Position numbers and translations under genes: made by a program. From Stentor coeruleus (Eukaryota; Ciliophora; Heterotrichea; Heterotrichida; Stentoridae), in assembly GCA_001970955.1 (NCBI GenBank), contig MPUH01000133.1, positions 1-64,000 on the forward strand: a stretch of DNA of 64,000 bases, given 5' to 3'. The notes below the pieces were generated by a model. The model did no database searches and was not told the origin of the DNA. It saw only the letters and a program-made list of their open reading frames with translations. Numbering within the stretch: the stretch's first letter is position 1; each line of letters starts with the position of its first letter. Of this stretch, positions 39,801 to 49,346 are shown one piece after another.

Positions 39801-40430
39801 TTATTTGATGATACTCGTTATATGATCAATTTACTTAGTGAAGTTTTTAGTGATATGATTTCTTTCCTTATCCTTCTAACTTATTCTACATATTCTTTTT
39901 CACTTATATACTTTATTATGGTCAATAATATCAGTGAACCTCAACCATTTAGTCATTTTGTTTCCCAAGCTTATTTACTTAATTTAGGGGATTTTGATAC
40001 TGAAGGATATGGGCTTTTTGAATGGTTAATTTTTTTCTTTGCCTCAGTTATAAATCCATTAATTATGCTCAATTTACTTATATCAATAATGAGTGATACT
40101 TATAGTAGAGTAAAAACTGAACAAGAACTCGCTGATATGAAAGAATTAACTGAAATGGTCATTGAAGGAGAGTATTTATTGTTTTGTCGTAGAAACAATG
40201 GGAAAAAAACTTATATGCAAATCTGTCAGGTTGAAGAAGTGACAAACCCCGCTGGGACACCTGAGGAGAAAATCGCTAAGATTAAAATGCGTATGAAAAA
40301 CATACAGGAAATTATCAATAATAAACATGAAGAGACTAAAGTTGAACTTAAAGATTCTATGGGAGGGATTAATAGCAAATTAGATGAAATGACAACTTTG
40401 ATTGAACAGATCAGTTTAACTCAGGATTAG
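36858..40430 (+). CDS. WD40 propeller-TRP-like cation channel fusion
   Basis: 1190 residues. Residues ~50-640 hold about twelve or more WD40 units (for example FASAGKDGIIRKF, SASDDCTVRAWD, LVSGGADKKVKFFD, ISSSNDATLRIW), enough for two propellers. ~690-790 is helical and ankyrin-like (YSPLQIAIQRNFRDCINVII). ~856-1080 is a six-helix ion-channel domain. The S1 region is KYVKWFLIPQACVYFTYML, S4-S5 includes LRGISYFRLFDDTRYM, the pore loop reads LLNLGDFDTEGYG, and S6 is PLIMLNLLISIMSDTYSRV. A coiled coil ends the protein (~1120-1185). The L-G-D-F-D pore string resembles polycystin-2/TRP pores, so a non-selective or Ca2+-permeable channel is likely. The N-terminal WD40 platform in place of ankyrin repeats is the unusual part. 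It sits in a membrane; stimulus unknown. Confidence 0.9.
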   Translation: MSENVLKSLGTFLMQKDTPKVKEEMTSNLEELFQNPGCLSYVAELKKAIFHIERLCPKEITTPFKGNCLEVSESGKYFIFGSIEGRIAVVDKDNKEIIQDISLEGGSIYSIVLFKGDKYFASAGKDGIIRKFDFNTCEIVQSFVGHEKEINCLSLSVEEDEIFSASDDCTVRAWDQSGYSRILYTHDKAVLCLDRSKDGSILVSGGADKKVKFFDLVQGEIQSVLNEFTSSIWAVKLSGNLKYFAAGDSNSLLKVWDYQTMTVIKTLTGHTKRISHLEFNLTESFLISSSNDATLRIWSMYEDKSELILTGHTDWIKSFKISQDQKYIYSIAENFKIMIWYFPSFDNSCRKKQHNSPILFMCYSKPQNFLYTADTKEIKVWDMRTKVVTKTFSLTHDLSSLCMNSDGQCLIAAYTNYEIHFWNIDDTHSQVKVRHPSVIKIMAASQDHSILVVGDANFRVTVYNKKTFACLQVFRRHNSVVNALCFDKPDAGENKILVSGGADNLIFIYRIRHKKSVKFAGHTAPVTAIGVSRNNELLISGDEIGSFKIWNIKKEICIKTLNSHNDKITGIYFNENSKYFWIGSMDCSLSLWNSTSFAEVTHLCTKGPISMFCLTSGERDIITAENDELNFLPTILGGNKFFIYGPGREHYSFMKYIMHICEGNEMPYDPEMDKWIIVPFEFNALHFYAYFNLPLHLKQALDRNSPFYFSKSDYSPLQIAIQRNFRDCINVIIKYIRLNVQQDPYSVGFLEDSIIKLNELGFRGLDEFYNSIFYKTYDKLLPKFCDERIELPLVIQARSLGPQTKDFFSKDQITNVGTALTFIQSALKVDVVLGSRNSIEFLESLTNSPNDEIFRTQFVRELVLYKWKYVKWFLIPQACVYFTYMLVMSYYLIFQDGENSPVTVMILFVLNIMLSSYELFQMFLTGTMYLQDVWNYIDMARIILCFLYVSLIWENYNESTCKQVLVSVTFASMLRGISYFRLFDDTRYMINLLSEVFSDMISFLILLTYSTYSFSLIYFIMVNNISEPQPFSHFVSQAYLLNLGDFDTEGYGLFEWLIFFFASVINPLIMLNLLISIMSDTYSRVKTEQELADMKELTEMVIEGEYLLFCRRNNGKKTYMQICQVEEVTNPAGTPEEKIAKIKMRMKNIQEIINNKHEETKVELKDSMGGINSKLDEMTTLIEQISLTQD

Positions 40431-41588
40431 GATAATAAATTAGTTTGGAGATTAATGGATATATTTATTGTGTTATGTTTATGGAATCTACCTTTAGAAA
40501 ATTTATACAAGTTTTTATTGTATTTTGATAGACTAGTTTTAGCTTGTGTATGTTCTAAGGTTTATTTCTTGTGTTATACAGAGTTTAAAAAGACAGTTTG
40601 ATTTGGATATAGCTTATGAGGCTGAGAAGAAAAGAATTTTAGCACCGAAAAAAACGAAAAAGTGGACCTTGTCTATTAATGAGATGAAAAGTGAAGTTTT
40701 TTTATTTGTTGAGATGCCTGTTTTTGCCTTATCGGAACCTGTGAAGTCTATGGATTATATTTATGAATGTAATTAGCATGGATTAGGAATTTTTACAAAT
40801 AGGTTCAAGGATAAACTTATGATTGATTGAAGTAAGTGAACAAAACAAGTTTAACCTTTTTTAGCTAACTCTTCAGATTTGAATAATGAAATAGACTTCA
40901 CAAACCCAGCGATGCTTCTAAAAAGACAGAAAATACTTCTAGAAAAAGTCCACAAAGCCAAAACTGAAGCTGAAGAAACTCGTAAAAAAGAAGCATTAAA
41001 ACATATAAAAAACTGGGGTGAGGTCGTTATAATCCTCTGTCATGGAGATAATTTTAATATTTCTAGCTTTGGATATACTGGGAATTTAATTGAAACCTAT
41101 TCAGACCACAAATATGTTTCAAGGAAAAAACAAGGAGGGAAACAGTCAATAGCAGACAAGCAATCAGGAGGAATTCATTCAAAAGGCGAGAGTATTCGTA
41201 GAGAAAATAAGAAAAAACATATTGAAAATATTGAAGAAATTTTACAGGAAGCTAAATTTCTACTTGATAGATCTATGTTAATATTCCTTCATGCTCCAGG
41301 GACAAATTATTATATGTTTATAAAGCAAAATGGATATTTAGAGAAATAGAAAGACAAAATTAGACCGATTAGGATGACAATAAATAAAGCTGAATTCAAT
41401 GAACCTGAAAAGGTGTTTAAAGAGATTTCAACTGCAAAAATACTGTTTAGAATGGAAGTTTTATAAGCTAATTATATGATAATTTTGATTTTATATTTGA
41501 AAAACATATAGAAATTGTTAAGTATTGTAGGATTTTCTGAAATGCATAATTTAATTAAAATTTCATATCGAAAGTATAAATTTAAATA
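40431..41588 (+). pseudogene. Broken Vms1/ANKZF1-like gene (tRNA hydrolase of ribosome quality control)
   Basis: The frame at about 40879-41466 encodes the VLRF1 domain of Vms1/ANKZF1: KHIKNWGEVVIILCHGDNF, then SRKKQGGKQSIADKQSGG, HSKGESIRRENKKKHIENI, and MLIFLHAPGTNYYMF. The G-x-x-Q with the catalytic Gln (GGKQ) is present. In the family this domain cleaves peptidyl-tRNA on stalled 60S subunits. The open pieces lack an ATG start. The zinc-finger region (40770-40870) has in-frame TAG, TGA, TGA and TAA, and a TAG at 41347-41349 separates the domain from its natural continuation (IRPIRMTINKAEF to TAA at 41464). No 15- or 16-nt intron fits these gaps. The upstream open frame (about 40560-40776, including KRQFDLDIAYEAEKK) is probably its N-terminal part. 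It is either dead, or a gene with recoded stops. Confidence 0.65.
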
Positions 41589-44500
41589 ATGAATGAAGAA
41601 AGCTATTGTGTAGATTGTGATCTTTCAATATATCATACAGAAACTCAGGATCCAAGATATTCTTTTACTAACTGTGAGACTACACCAACACCCTGCAAAG
41701 TTATGGGCAGGAAAATTAATAGTTCAGTAATGCTTACAAACAATCAAGAAGGTGTTTATAAGTATCCACTTCCAATACAAATAACTGGAACCAAAGCTAA
41801 AAAATCATCTAAACGTAATCTTCAAGACATTTCAAACAGACCACGTTCTAACAACAGCAAGCATAGGTTCAAGTCTAAAACCCCTGAACCTGCAAAAAAT
41901 CAGCCAAAAAATCAACAGGAAGCAAAAAAGCCACCCCAACAAAAACCAACAAAAAAAAGCACAACAGCTGGAGTTTTACCAAAACACCCACAAAAAAAGT
42001 CAAAAATCTCTGTTGAAATCCCACTGATTGTCAAAGAAAACTCTGTAATGAAAAAGAACAATAATTCTATTGTCATACAGACCTTTAAAAAACAAAACAT
42101 TCAAAAAAGAAGGGCTGAAAAACCTAAAAACGAAGAAAAAGAGCGGCAAAGTCTTATGAAAAAACAGCTGGCAGAACTAAATCAGCAAACAAGAGTAGAA
42201 AACTACAATCGTTTCAAGCAAGCAAAATTCCAGCCAAAACACCCTTGGGGAACTGATGAAAGGCGTGTAACTCGTCAAAATGATGTGAAAGTCCTCAAAG
42301 ATGCTGAAGAACTACGGAAAAAACGCCGTGAAGAAGGTGAGCGGTCCAAAAGCGCAGGAAAAAGTCGTGTTGGCCTCGACCTCAAACTAAAAAAAGACCA
42401 ATCCCGGATAATCGAAGAAGAAATCCCAATAAAAAAACCTAGCCGCGAAAGAAACAAGTCTATAATCCAATACATGAAAAAAAAACGCAAACAGCGACAA
42501 AAAAGTAAAGAACTTCAACAAGAACATGCTCATGAAGACGAACAAAAACATTCTCTCCAGCTTCTTGAACTAGAAAAACTTGCTAAAAAGTCTACAAAAA
42601 GTCATAAAAACAATAAATTCTCCAGAAAAAAAAACTCAAAAAAAGATGACCCTGCAGATGAAAGCCAGCTAAATGGCTCCAAAAATGGGGAAATAAAAAA
42701 AATCATCCGTGGTTCAAAGTCGGTAACCCAAGGAAGTTATGAAATCAACCCACATATGGCAAATTTTGACATACAAAAAAAAGGAAACATGGTATTTGGT
42801 ATATTCCCAGAGCAAATTATTATAGAAAATAAAAGCAATGGGACACAATTAGTTAATGAAATCGTTGAAAAAAATCCAAAACTAGAAGAAGAAATTCCTA
42901 AAGCAAGTGCAACTATGCCTTTGGCTGATGTAAAAGATTCAGTTATTCATACTGAAGAAGATTATAAAGAAAGTGTGGATTCGGATATTTCTAGAAGGAA
43001 AGATGAGATAAGGAAAAAATTATCAGAATTGAGGACTAGGGTTGATAGAGCTAAAGATCAAAAATCAGAAGATTTAGATGATAAAAGGATGCAAGCAGCT
43101 ATAAAAATACAAGCTTGGGTTAGAGGGTTTCTTACCAGACTTGCACTTCAACAGTATTTTGATCAAAGTCAGAACCTTTCTCAAGGACTAGACTGGGATT
43201 TTAATGAAAATCCTTATGAAGAAACAAGCAATTCATATGAAGACTCAGAAGTTAGGAGGATAATAAAAAATGAATCATTAAGTTCAGCTATGGCTACAAG
43301 GAATGAACATAAGTTCCAAAACCGACTTGCAAGAAAACAACAAGATCTTGAAAAAATCCTTTTATCACAAGCTGAGTGGAGGGAAATACAAAAAGAAAAA
43401 CTTTTACTTATCAAAAAAAAAGACCTTGAGGAAATGAGAAACCTCGCTAAAAAACTAGGCTCTGAAGATATTCTTATGAGATTTTTTCAAGATATAATAG
43501 AAAGAAGGTATATACGTATAAATCAACTTTTTGATGAAAATATGGAAGCTGTTGCTTCTGCTTTACAACAAGCTATTGAAGATGATAATACAGAAACCTT
43601 ATTACATACATTAGAAAAACAGGAAAATTTTGCTAGTGAAATGTTTCAGAATTTGGAGAAAGTTGAAGATGTAAATGATTTGGTGAAAATAAAAAATCAA
43701 TTTGATTTTGGGAATATTTGGAATTATTCAGAAGGTGAAGAACAGAGTGTGAGGATTAGTGAGTTGGATATTGCTTCAAATAGTCATAGAAGTGTACAGA
43801 ATGGGAGTTGTAGTTCGGAGATGCTGTTAAAAAGTATGAGGTTTGAAGGGATGCCTAAGTGTTTAGGGAAGGTTGATGAAAATTCTGAGCCGGTACCTGC
43901 GGTTTTTATAGAATTTGTAGTTGAGAAAATAGAAGACTTTGTTTGTGAAGAAAATTATTTAGAAGCAATTTATGAGGCTTGGGATAGTCTTCTTACCTGT
44001 TCCCAATTTATAAACGACACTGCTGAAAGGGTGTTAAACAGACTTCTTTGCCAAGAGTCATCTTTTTTTATATCATTCGATCTGTCTTTACTAAAAACAA
44101 AACCTTTTGAGAAAAAAAAAGAACATAGACCTGGTGATGTGCCTCCATTAGAACTTCGCCCATTGCAACCAATAGGTATTGAGATGGACGAAGATTATTT
44201 GCTAAAATACATAGGCAAAGTTTTTGATTTCCTGAATCAAGGAACTTTTGATATAGAAAAAAACCTAAACACATCAAATTCTTTTAATCCACTAGAAATG
44301 CTCTTCAGAATGCAAGAAGCTGAAATCGGAATTATTATCGAAAAAAAACCTAATTACCGTATTTTACCTCTTGACTTATACTTAGAAATTGAAAAAGACT
44401 CTAATGAAACTAGTCCTTTAATTGAAGCTCAACATATACATAATAAACTACTTTTTGATGTTGTTAATGAAATTCTTTTAGGCAAATGCTGTAAAACTAA

Positions 44501-44846
44501 TCCTTTGCCTTGGAGTTTTGATAATAGGAATGTAAAAAATAAGCCTGTGATACTATCTGCGATTATAGGAGAAATTATTGATGAAATTAAACAATTAAAT
44601 AATATACGAGCTGGAAAAGTCCCTAAGATTGATTTTATTTGCAATTCAGATGATACTGAAGAGGAAATTGCTCAACAGATCAGAGAGGAAAAATTGTCAT
44701 GTATGTTAGCTTTGGAGATTTCTGCTCAGGAACCATTATGGATTAATTATGAGTTTGAAGAAATGCAGGTAAAATTAGATATCGCTGATATGACTTTGGA
44801 AGAGCTGGTTGAGGAGACTATTTACTTGCTTGAAAACCCTAAATAA
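41589..44846 (+). CDS. Long IQ-motif coiled-coil protein, possible DUF4378-like C-terminus
   Basis: 1085 residues. The first ~400 are basic and low-complexity (Lys/Pro/Gln; KNQPKNQQEAKKPPQQKPTK), resembling microtubule-binding linkers. A single IQ calmodulin site lies at ~503 (AAIKIQAWVRGFLTRLALQQ). Helical segments follow (ARKQQDLEKILLSQAEW, KKKDLEEMRNLAKKLG). The last ~250 residues form a helical domain with LLFDVVNEILLGKCC, AIIGEIIDEIKQLNN and MTLEELVEETIYLL. That arrangement resembles the DUF4378 C-terminal domain of centrosomal CAP350-type proteins. A centrosome, basal-body or microtubule role with calmodulin or centrin control is likely but inferred. Confidence 0.8.
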   Translation: MNEESYCVDCDLSIYHTETQDPRYSFTNCETTPTPCKVMGRKINSSVMLTNNQEGVYKYPLPIQITGTKAKKSSKRNLQDISNRPRSNNSKHRFKSKTPEPAKNQPKNQQEAKKPPQQKPTKKSTTAGVLPKHPQKKSKISVEIPLIVKENSVMKKNNNSIVIQTFKKQNIQKRRAEKPKNEEKERQSLMKKQLAELNQQTRVENYNRFKQAKFQPKHPWGTDERRVTRQNDVKVLKDAEELRKKRREEGERSKSAGKSRVGLDLKLKKDQSRIIEEEIPIKKPSRERNKSIIQYMKKKRKQRQKSKELQQEHAHEDEQKHSLQLLELEKLAKKSTKSHKNNKFSRKKNSKKDDPADESQLNGSKNGEIKKIIRGSKSVTQGSYEINPHMANFDIQKKGNMVFGIFPEQIIIENKSNGTQLVNEIVEKNPKLEEEIPKASATMPLADVKDSVIHTEEDYKESVDSDISRRKDEIRKKLSELRTRVDRAKDQKSEDLDDKRMQAAIKIQAWVRGFLTRLALQQYFDQSQNLSQGLDWDFNENPYEETSNSYEDSEVRRIIKNESLSSAMATRNEHKFQNRLARKQQDLEKILLSQAEWREIQKEKLLLIKKKDLEEMRNLAKKLGSEDILMRFFQDIIERRYIRINQLFDENMEAVASALQQAIEDDNTETLLHTLEKQENFASEMFQNLEKVEDVNDLVKIKNQFDFGNIWNYSEGEEQSVRISELDIASNSHRSVQNGSCSSEMLLKSMRFEGMPKCLGKVDENSEPVPAVFIEFVVEKIEDFVCEENYLEAIYEAWDSLLTCSQFINDTAERVLNRLLCQESSFFISFDLSLLKTKPFEKKKEHRPGDVPPLELRPLQPIGIEMDEDYLLKYIGKVFDFLNQGTFDIEKNLNTSNSFNPLEMLFRMQEAEIGIIIEKKPNYRILPLDLYLEIEKDSNETSPLIEAQHIHNKLLFDVVNEILLGKCCKTNPLPWSFDNRNVKNKPVILSAIIGEIIDEIKQLNNIRAGKVPKIDFICNSDDTEEEIAQQIREEKLSCMLALEISAQEPLWINYEFEEMQVKLDIADMTLEELVEETIYLLENPK

Positions 44847-45030
44847 ATTCTGTGAAGGTTTTTTCGATGTAATTTCTTATAAAAAATCATGTTTTATAAA
44901 AGTTTAAGTTTCAATCCCATCCTAAATTTCCTTGTCAAATCTTAAACCAACACCTTATAAACCTTCTCCACAAAAATCTTTAAAAGTCACCCTTCTCATA
45001 AAAAAAAATATAATCCAGGATCCAATAAAA

Positions 45031-46632
45031 ATGTACAAGCCTTTCCCAGGAGCTGAAATGCTGCCGATCCCTGACGATGTGCAAGCAATGTACGATTGGG
45101 CGGCTTCCAAAGGTGTTAAGTGGCCTAAAATCTACTACCCAGTAAGATTCCCTCCAGGTTACATCGGGACAATTGCCACCGACACAATCGGCCCAAATGA
45201 AACTGTAGTCTCAGCCCCAAATGACTGTTTATTAACAACAAAAGTTGCTTATAATAGTGAGCTTAAAAGTATATACGATGCTCATCCTAATCTTTTTAGT
45301 GAAGATGCAGCTTCATATGATGATGTTGTCATTGGGACTTTTATTATATATGAAAAATCTAAAGGTTCCAAATCTGAATGGGCTCCTTTTTTAGCTTATC
45401 AGCCAAGAGATCCTTCAAATATTCAAGATTGGGCTTCAGAAGATGTTAAAGAGCTTCAAGATGAGGATTTGATTTATGATACAGAAAAAAGCTTAGAAAG
45501 TCATGTGAAATTGTGGAATGAATGGAAAAGCACATTGGAAAAATACCCGGATAAATTTACTGGGGAGATGTTGGAGTATAAGGAGTTTACTTGGGCAGTG
45601 AGGCTTATTGGCACGAGAACTTTTGGTAAATTCGCCCCGTATACAACTTTTTTCCCAGTAGGTGAGCTATTGAATCATGATAATGTTGAAACCTATTATA
45701 TATACTTAGGCCTTGGAGAAACAGCTGATGCAACACAAAGGTATTCAGGGATTGTTGATGATGAAGACCACGACGCGAGAATTTATCAAAAAAATCCTTC
45801 AATCGAACTAGGAAATGAAGGCCTTGCTGTAATAAACTACCTTCTTAACGATGCTTCTGATGAAAGATCCTTTAATAAAATCAAAGAAAAAAGTGCTGAA
45901 CTGGATAACGAAGAACTCAAAGCTTATAAAAAAAGAAGGGCTTATAGACCACCTGGAATGGACCTAACAGAAAGTTCATCAAAAGAAATCCGTCAAGTAA
46001 CTGGGCCTAATGAAACTTATGAAAAAGGATCAGAGGTTTATATGAGTTATGGGAGGAATTCTAATAGACAATTGCTTTCTGTATATGGGTTTAGTCTAAA
46101 AACCAACCATTTCAATTTCGCTATTCTTAAAACATCAGTAAAAAGTTTATTAGAAAATCCAGACTTAGCATCAAAACTAGAAGTTCAAGACTTTTCAGCT
46201 GAGGTTTTAGTGCATTTTAAACTTAAAGAAAAGGTTTTAGCTGTAAATTTCTTGAAAGTCATAAGGAAATTATGGTGGAAAAATGGACAACCTATTGAAG
46301 CATTTTTTAAACCTTTGATTTTAGATAATGAGTTGAGGATTTTGACTAGAGCTCAAGAGTTACTTTTGAATTATCTTAATAGTTTCCAAACTACTTATGA
46401 AGAAGATGTTGAGATGCTTAAAGAAAATTTACCATTGAGGAAAATGTTTGCTGTTATTTATAGAAGTCAAGTTAAAGAGATTATTAAGAATCAAATTGAG
46501 TATTTGGAGGGAGCATTGAGATTTGTCACTGAATATTCTTTGAGTAAGGATGTTGATAGGGCTGAAGAAGTAAATAGTGAAGGGAAAGTTAGAAATGCAC
46601 TTAAAGATTATGTTGCTGAGTTTAGAAGTTAA
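45031..46632 (+). CDS. SETD3/Rubisco-LSMT-type SET-domain methyltransferase
   Basis: The ATG at 45031 (context caataaaaATGTAC) is used; the frame extends upstream only from a TTG. 533 residues. An N-terminal SET half (GYIGTIATDTIGPNETVVSA, DVVIGTFIIYEK, SEWAPFLAYQPR) is followed by an iSET helical insert (LYKEFTWAVRLIGTRTF-like). Then come the cofactor and catalytic blocks PVGELLNHDN and VYMSYGRNSNRQLLSVYGF, equivalent to D-x-x-N-H and S-Y-G-x-x-S-N-x-x-L of the SETD3/SETD6/LSMT class. The C-terminal ~150 residues match the Rubisco-LSMT substrate-binding helical domain. The motifs look intact, so it is an active SAM-dependent protein methyltransferase. Substrate unknown (actin-His in SETD3, lysine in others). 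Confidence 0.85.
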   Translation: MYKPFPGAEMLPIPDDVQAMYDWAASKGVKWPKIYYPVRFPPGYIGTIATDTIGPNETVVSAPNDCLLTTKVAYNSELKSIYDAHPNLFSEDAASYDDVVIGTFIIYEKSKGSKSEWAPFLAYQPRDPSNIQDWASEDVKELQDEDLIYDTEKSLESHVKLWNEWKSTLEKYPDKFTGEMLEYKEFTWAVRLIGTRTFGKFAPYTTFFPVGELLNHDNVETYYIYLGLGETADATQRYSGIVDDEDHDARIYQKNPSIELGNEGLAVINYLLNDASDERSFNKIKEKSAELDNEELKAYKKRRAYRPPGMDLTESSSKEIRQVTGPNETYEKGSEVYMSYGRNSNRQLLSVYGFSLKTNHFNFAILKTSVKSLLENPDLASKLEVQDFSAEVLVHFKLKEKVLAVNFLKVIRKLWWKNGQPIEAFFKPLILDNELRILTRAQELLLNYLNSFQTTYEEDVEMLKENLPLRKMFAVIYRSQVKEIIKNQIEYLEGALRFVTEYSLSKDVDRAEEVNSEGKVRNALKDYVAEFRS

Positions 46633-46973
46633 GCATTTACTTATTAGTTTTGGTTTTAGGATATTTTTTTTTGATTTTTGATAGCTTTTTTATGATTGAG
46701 ATGTGAGAATAAGAGTTTTTGATGAAGAAATTTTTGTGTGAAATAATAGTTTGGTTTTTTAAGGTCAAAAATTGAATATGAGAATTGATCTTTATGGAAA
46801 AAGAAGATCATTGATGATTTAAGCTTTTATATTTATAGAAATTTTAAGTGTATAATAATATTTTATCTATTTAAGCTATTAAAACACATTTTTATCCTAT
46901 AAATCCAATTTTTTCCTCAAATCTTCATCTAAATTTCAATATCTAAACCAGAAAAATACTATATAAAAATAAT
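46633..46973. other. Intergenic with sharp skew switch
   Basis: 46640-46810 is T/G-rich and almost C-free (3' flank of the SET gene). From about 46860 it is C-rich and G-poor (5' flank of the calpain gene). Confidence 0.6.
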
Positions 46974-49346
46974 ATGGAAACACAAGTTATAAGTAAAGAA
47001 ATTTACCCTGGTGTTTTAGTCCACCGACAAATCCTCTCCGATAAATTACAAGAGTTTTTAGTTGAAAACAAACGCTACAACACCCTTGACTTTGAAATAG
47101 ACTTTTCAGGTTCTGAAGGGATTCGTATAGAAAACTCACACAGTCTGACAATCAATCTTGAAATTCTGCCAACACGCACACAACCTATAGCTCGAGTTAT
47201 CACAGAAGGAAAATTTTTCATTAATTCAAAATTCCGCTTTAATATCTGCCCACCTCCTGCAGATGTTGCCCGGCAATTGATAGCTGAGGACTCAGATGAT
47301 ATCTTGAAAAAACTCAGAATGTCATCTAAGATATTCAAAAACCTGCCAATAAATAAAGTAAGTCTGGATCAAATCTCTTCTGAACTAAAAGGCAACAATT
47401 TTATCGACCCTGACTTTTCCCCATCAGACTCCTCAATCTACGCCGGCTACTCCATATCAAAAAGTGAATTAATCCACTGGAGACGACCAACTGATATATT
47501 TAATGACGGATTTACTTTATTCCCTGATGAAATTGAGCCAAACGATATCCGCCCAGGGAATCTTGAAGACTATTGGTTTTTATCTGCTTTATCAACATTA
47601 TCAGAACGTCCTCAACTAGTCAAAAGGTTATTTTTTAGTGAAGAAGTTAATCCAGATGGAGTTTATCGTTTACGTTTTTGCAAAGGAGGAGAATGGGTTG
47701 TTATTACTGTTGATGACTATTTCCCATGTTTACCTCAAGGAAATCCTATATACAGTAGATCTTTTAACAATGATATTTGGATTTTATTATTAGAAAAAGC
47801 TTATGCTAAACTTCATGGTTCGTATATGTTATTAAGGAATGGTTGGGCTCATGAAGCACTTTTAGACCTTACTGGATGTCCTTCAGAAAACCTTTTGTTT
47901 GATAGTAAAAAAGCTCGAGATATGATTGATAGTAACAGTTTCTGGGGTTATTTGAGAGAATTAGATGAAAATGGGGCTTTACTTTCAGCTTGTGTCACTG
48001 AGGAACACTTTGAAAACTCAGGGCCTAGACATGGAGGACTTATGCCAGGGTATAGTTATACAATACTTCAGCTTAGAGAAACAAGGAATGAGTATTTGCT
48101 TAATATTAGGAATCCTTGGGGGTATTTTGAATGGGAAGGTGACTGGAGTAATAAAAGCCCATTATGGACCTCAGAGCTCATCAACAGTTTTCATCCTGAG
48201 CTTGGGGAAGATGATGGTACTTTTTGGATGAGCCTGCGAGATTTCCTTAATTATTTCAACTCAATCAACATTTGCCGTGTGAAAACTTTTTATGAAGCTC
48301 GAGTCCATGGTAAATTTCTCAGACTAAACATTGATGAACGTAGCTGTGTTATATCAAAATTCTATTATTGTCTTGATATCCCTGAAACAACTAAAATCTA
48401 TATTGGAGTTCATCAAGAAGATGAACGTATTTTTGGGGCTGACTCTAAAAGAACCTATCTTGATATCGGCCTTGTGATTTTCAAGCGTGACCGAGGAGAT
48501 AATCCAGTAATTTTATCATACAAATCCAATGAAAACAAAAGGGAAATCGAAATTGAAGTTGAACTACAACCTGGAAGTTATATAATCCTACCAAGAACCA
48601 CTGGTTGTAGACTAAGAAGACCAATAAATGCAGCTATTGAATACCCAAGTTTACTTCTTGATAAACAATTACATCCATTATTTCTTTCTACAATAAAAGA
48701 TATTTTTAGAAAATATGATATTATGCTTAAAGGAGAACTTGGATATCATGAATTTAAAAACCTTATGGAAACTTTTTCAGAAAACATAACTCAAAAAGAC
48801 TTTGATAATATTAAAGCAAACTTTTGTAGTACACAATTTGGATTAACTCAAGAAGGTCTTGTTAGTTATTTTAAAGATGCTTTGAGTAAAAGAGGAGATG
48901 AAAAAATATGGGAATGGCTTTTAGCTGTTGGTTATGATAAAGATTTTTTTTCAATAAAATCAAGAGTGTTTATGTTAAGTTTACATTCTACTAGTAAACT
49001 TAAACTTACAGTTAGAGATGCTGTTAAGTCTAATTTAGATAAACTTGCAACACTTGAGCTTTTGAAGAAATATGGAAGGAAAAAAAATGATCAGGCTGAT
49101 GTTGAATTGTTATCTTTAGTTGAACCAGATGCTGCTGCTTTTACTTATGGGGTTTTTAATAAGTTAGAAGATAAAAGTATTAAACCTACTTTGGATTGTA
49201 GTAAGGCTAAAGGTGTACTTATAAGTACTATGAGTGATATAATTACAGTTACTTTACCTCCAAAGACCGGAGAAATATTGGCTCATTTTGTTAGGGTTGA
49301 TGAGAATTTCGATTTCAGGGTTAATTTTGTGTATACCATAACTTAA
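46974..49346 (+). CDS. Calpain-family protein with both Cys and His of the triad replaced by Tyr
   Basis: 790 residues. An N-terminal ~135 unknown residues precede a calpain cysteine-protease core at ~145-425. The family block G-x-L-G-D-C-W-F-L reads NLEDYWFLSAL (Tyr at ~200). The His block G-x-x-x-G-H-A-Y reads GLMPGYSYTIL (Tyr at ~360). The Asn block LLNIRNPWG (Asn at ~380) is intact, as are the structural motifs RRPTDIFNDGF, VVITVDDYFPC and LLEKAYAKLHGSY. A C2-like CBSW domain follows (~430-560), then a degenerate EF-hand-like helix pair (~575-690; IKDIFRKYDIMLKGELGYHE) and a beta-rich tail. Proteolysis is not expected. In other eukaryotes (calpain-6 and trypanosomatid SKCRPs) such dead calpains act as cytoskeletal or regulatory proteins. 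Confidence 0.9.
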   Translation: METQVISKEIYPGVLVHRQILSDKLQEFLVENKRYNTLDFEIDFSGSEGIRIENSHSLTINLEILPTRTQPIARVITEGKFFINSKFRFNICPPPADVARQLIAEDSDDILKKLRMSSKIFKNLPINKVSLDQISSELKGNNFIDPDFSPSDSSIYAGYSISKSELIHWRRPTDIFNDGFTLFPDEIEPNDIRPGNLEDYWFLSALSTLSERPQLVKRLFFSEEVNPDGVYRLRFCKGGEWVVITVDDYFPCLPQGNPIYSRSFNNDIWILLLEKAYAKLHGSYMLLRNGWAHEALLDLTGCPSENLLFDSKKARDMIDSNSFWGYLRELDENGALLSACVTEEHFENSGPRHGGLMPGYSYTILQLRETRNEYLLNIRNPWGYFEWEGDWSNKSPLWTSELINSFHPELGEDDGTFWMSLRDFLNYFNSINICRVKTFYEARVHGKFLRLNIDERSCVISKFYYCLDIPETTKIYIGVHQEDERIFGADSKRTYLDIGLVIFKRDRGDNPVILSYKSNENKREIEIEVELQPGSYIILPRTTGCRLRRPINAAIEYPSLLLDKQLHPLFLSTIKDIFRKYDIMLKGELGYHEFKNLMETFSENITQKDFDNIKANFCSTQFGLTQEGLVSYFKDALSKRGDEKIWEWLLAVGYDKDFFSIKSRVFMLSLHSTSKLKLTVRDAVKSNLDKLATLELLKKYGRKKNDQADVELLSLVEPDAAAFTYGVFNKLEDKSIKPTLDCSKAKGVLISTMSDIITVTLPPKTGEILAHFVRVDENFDFRVNFVYTIT

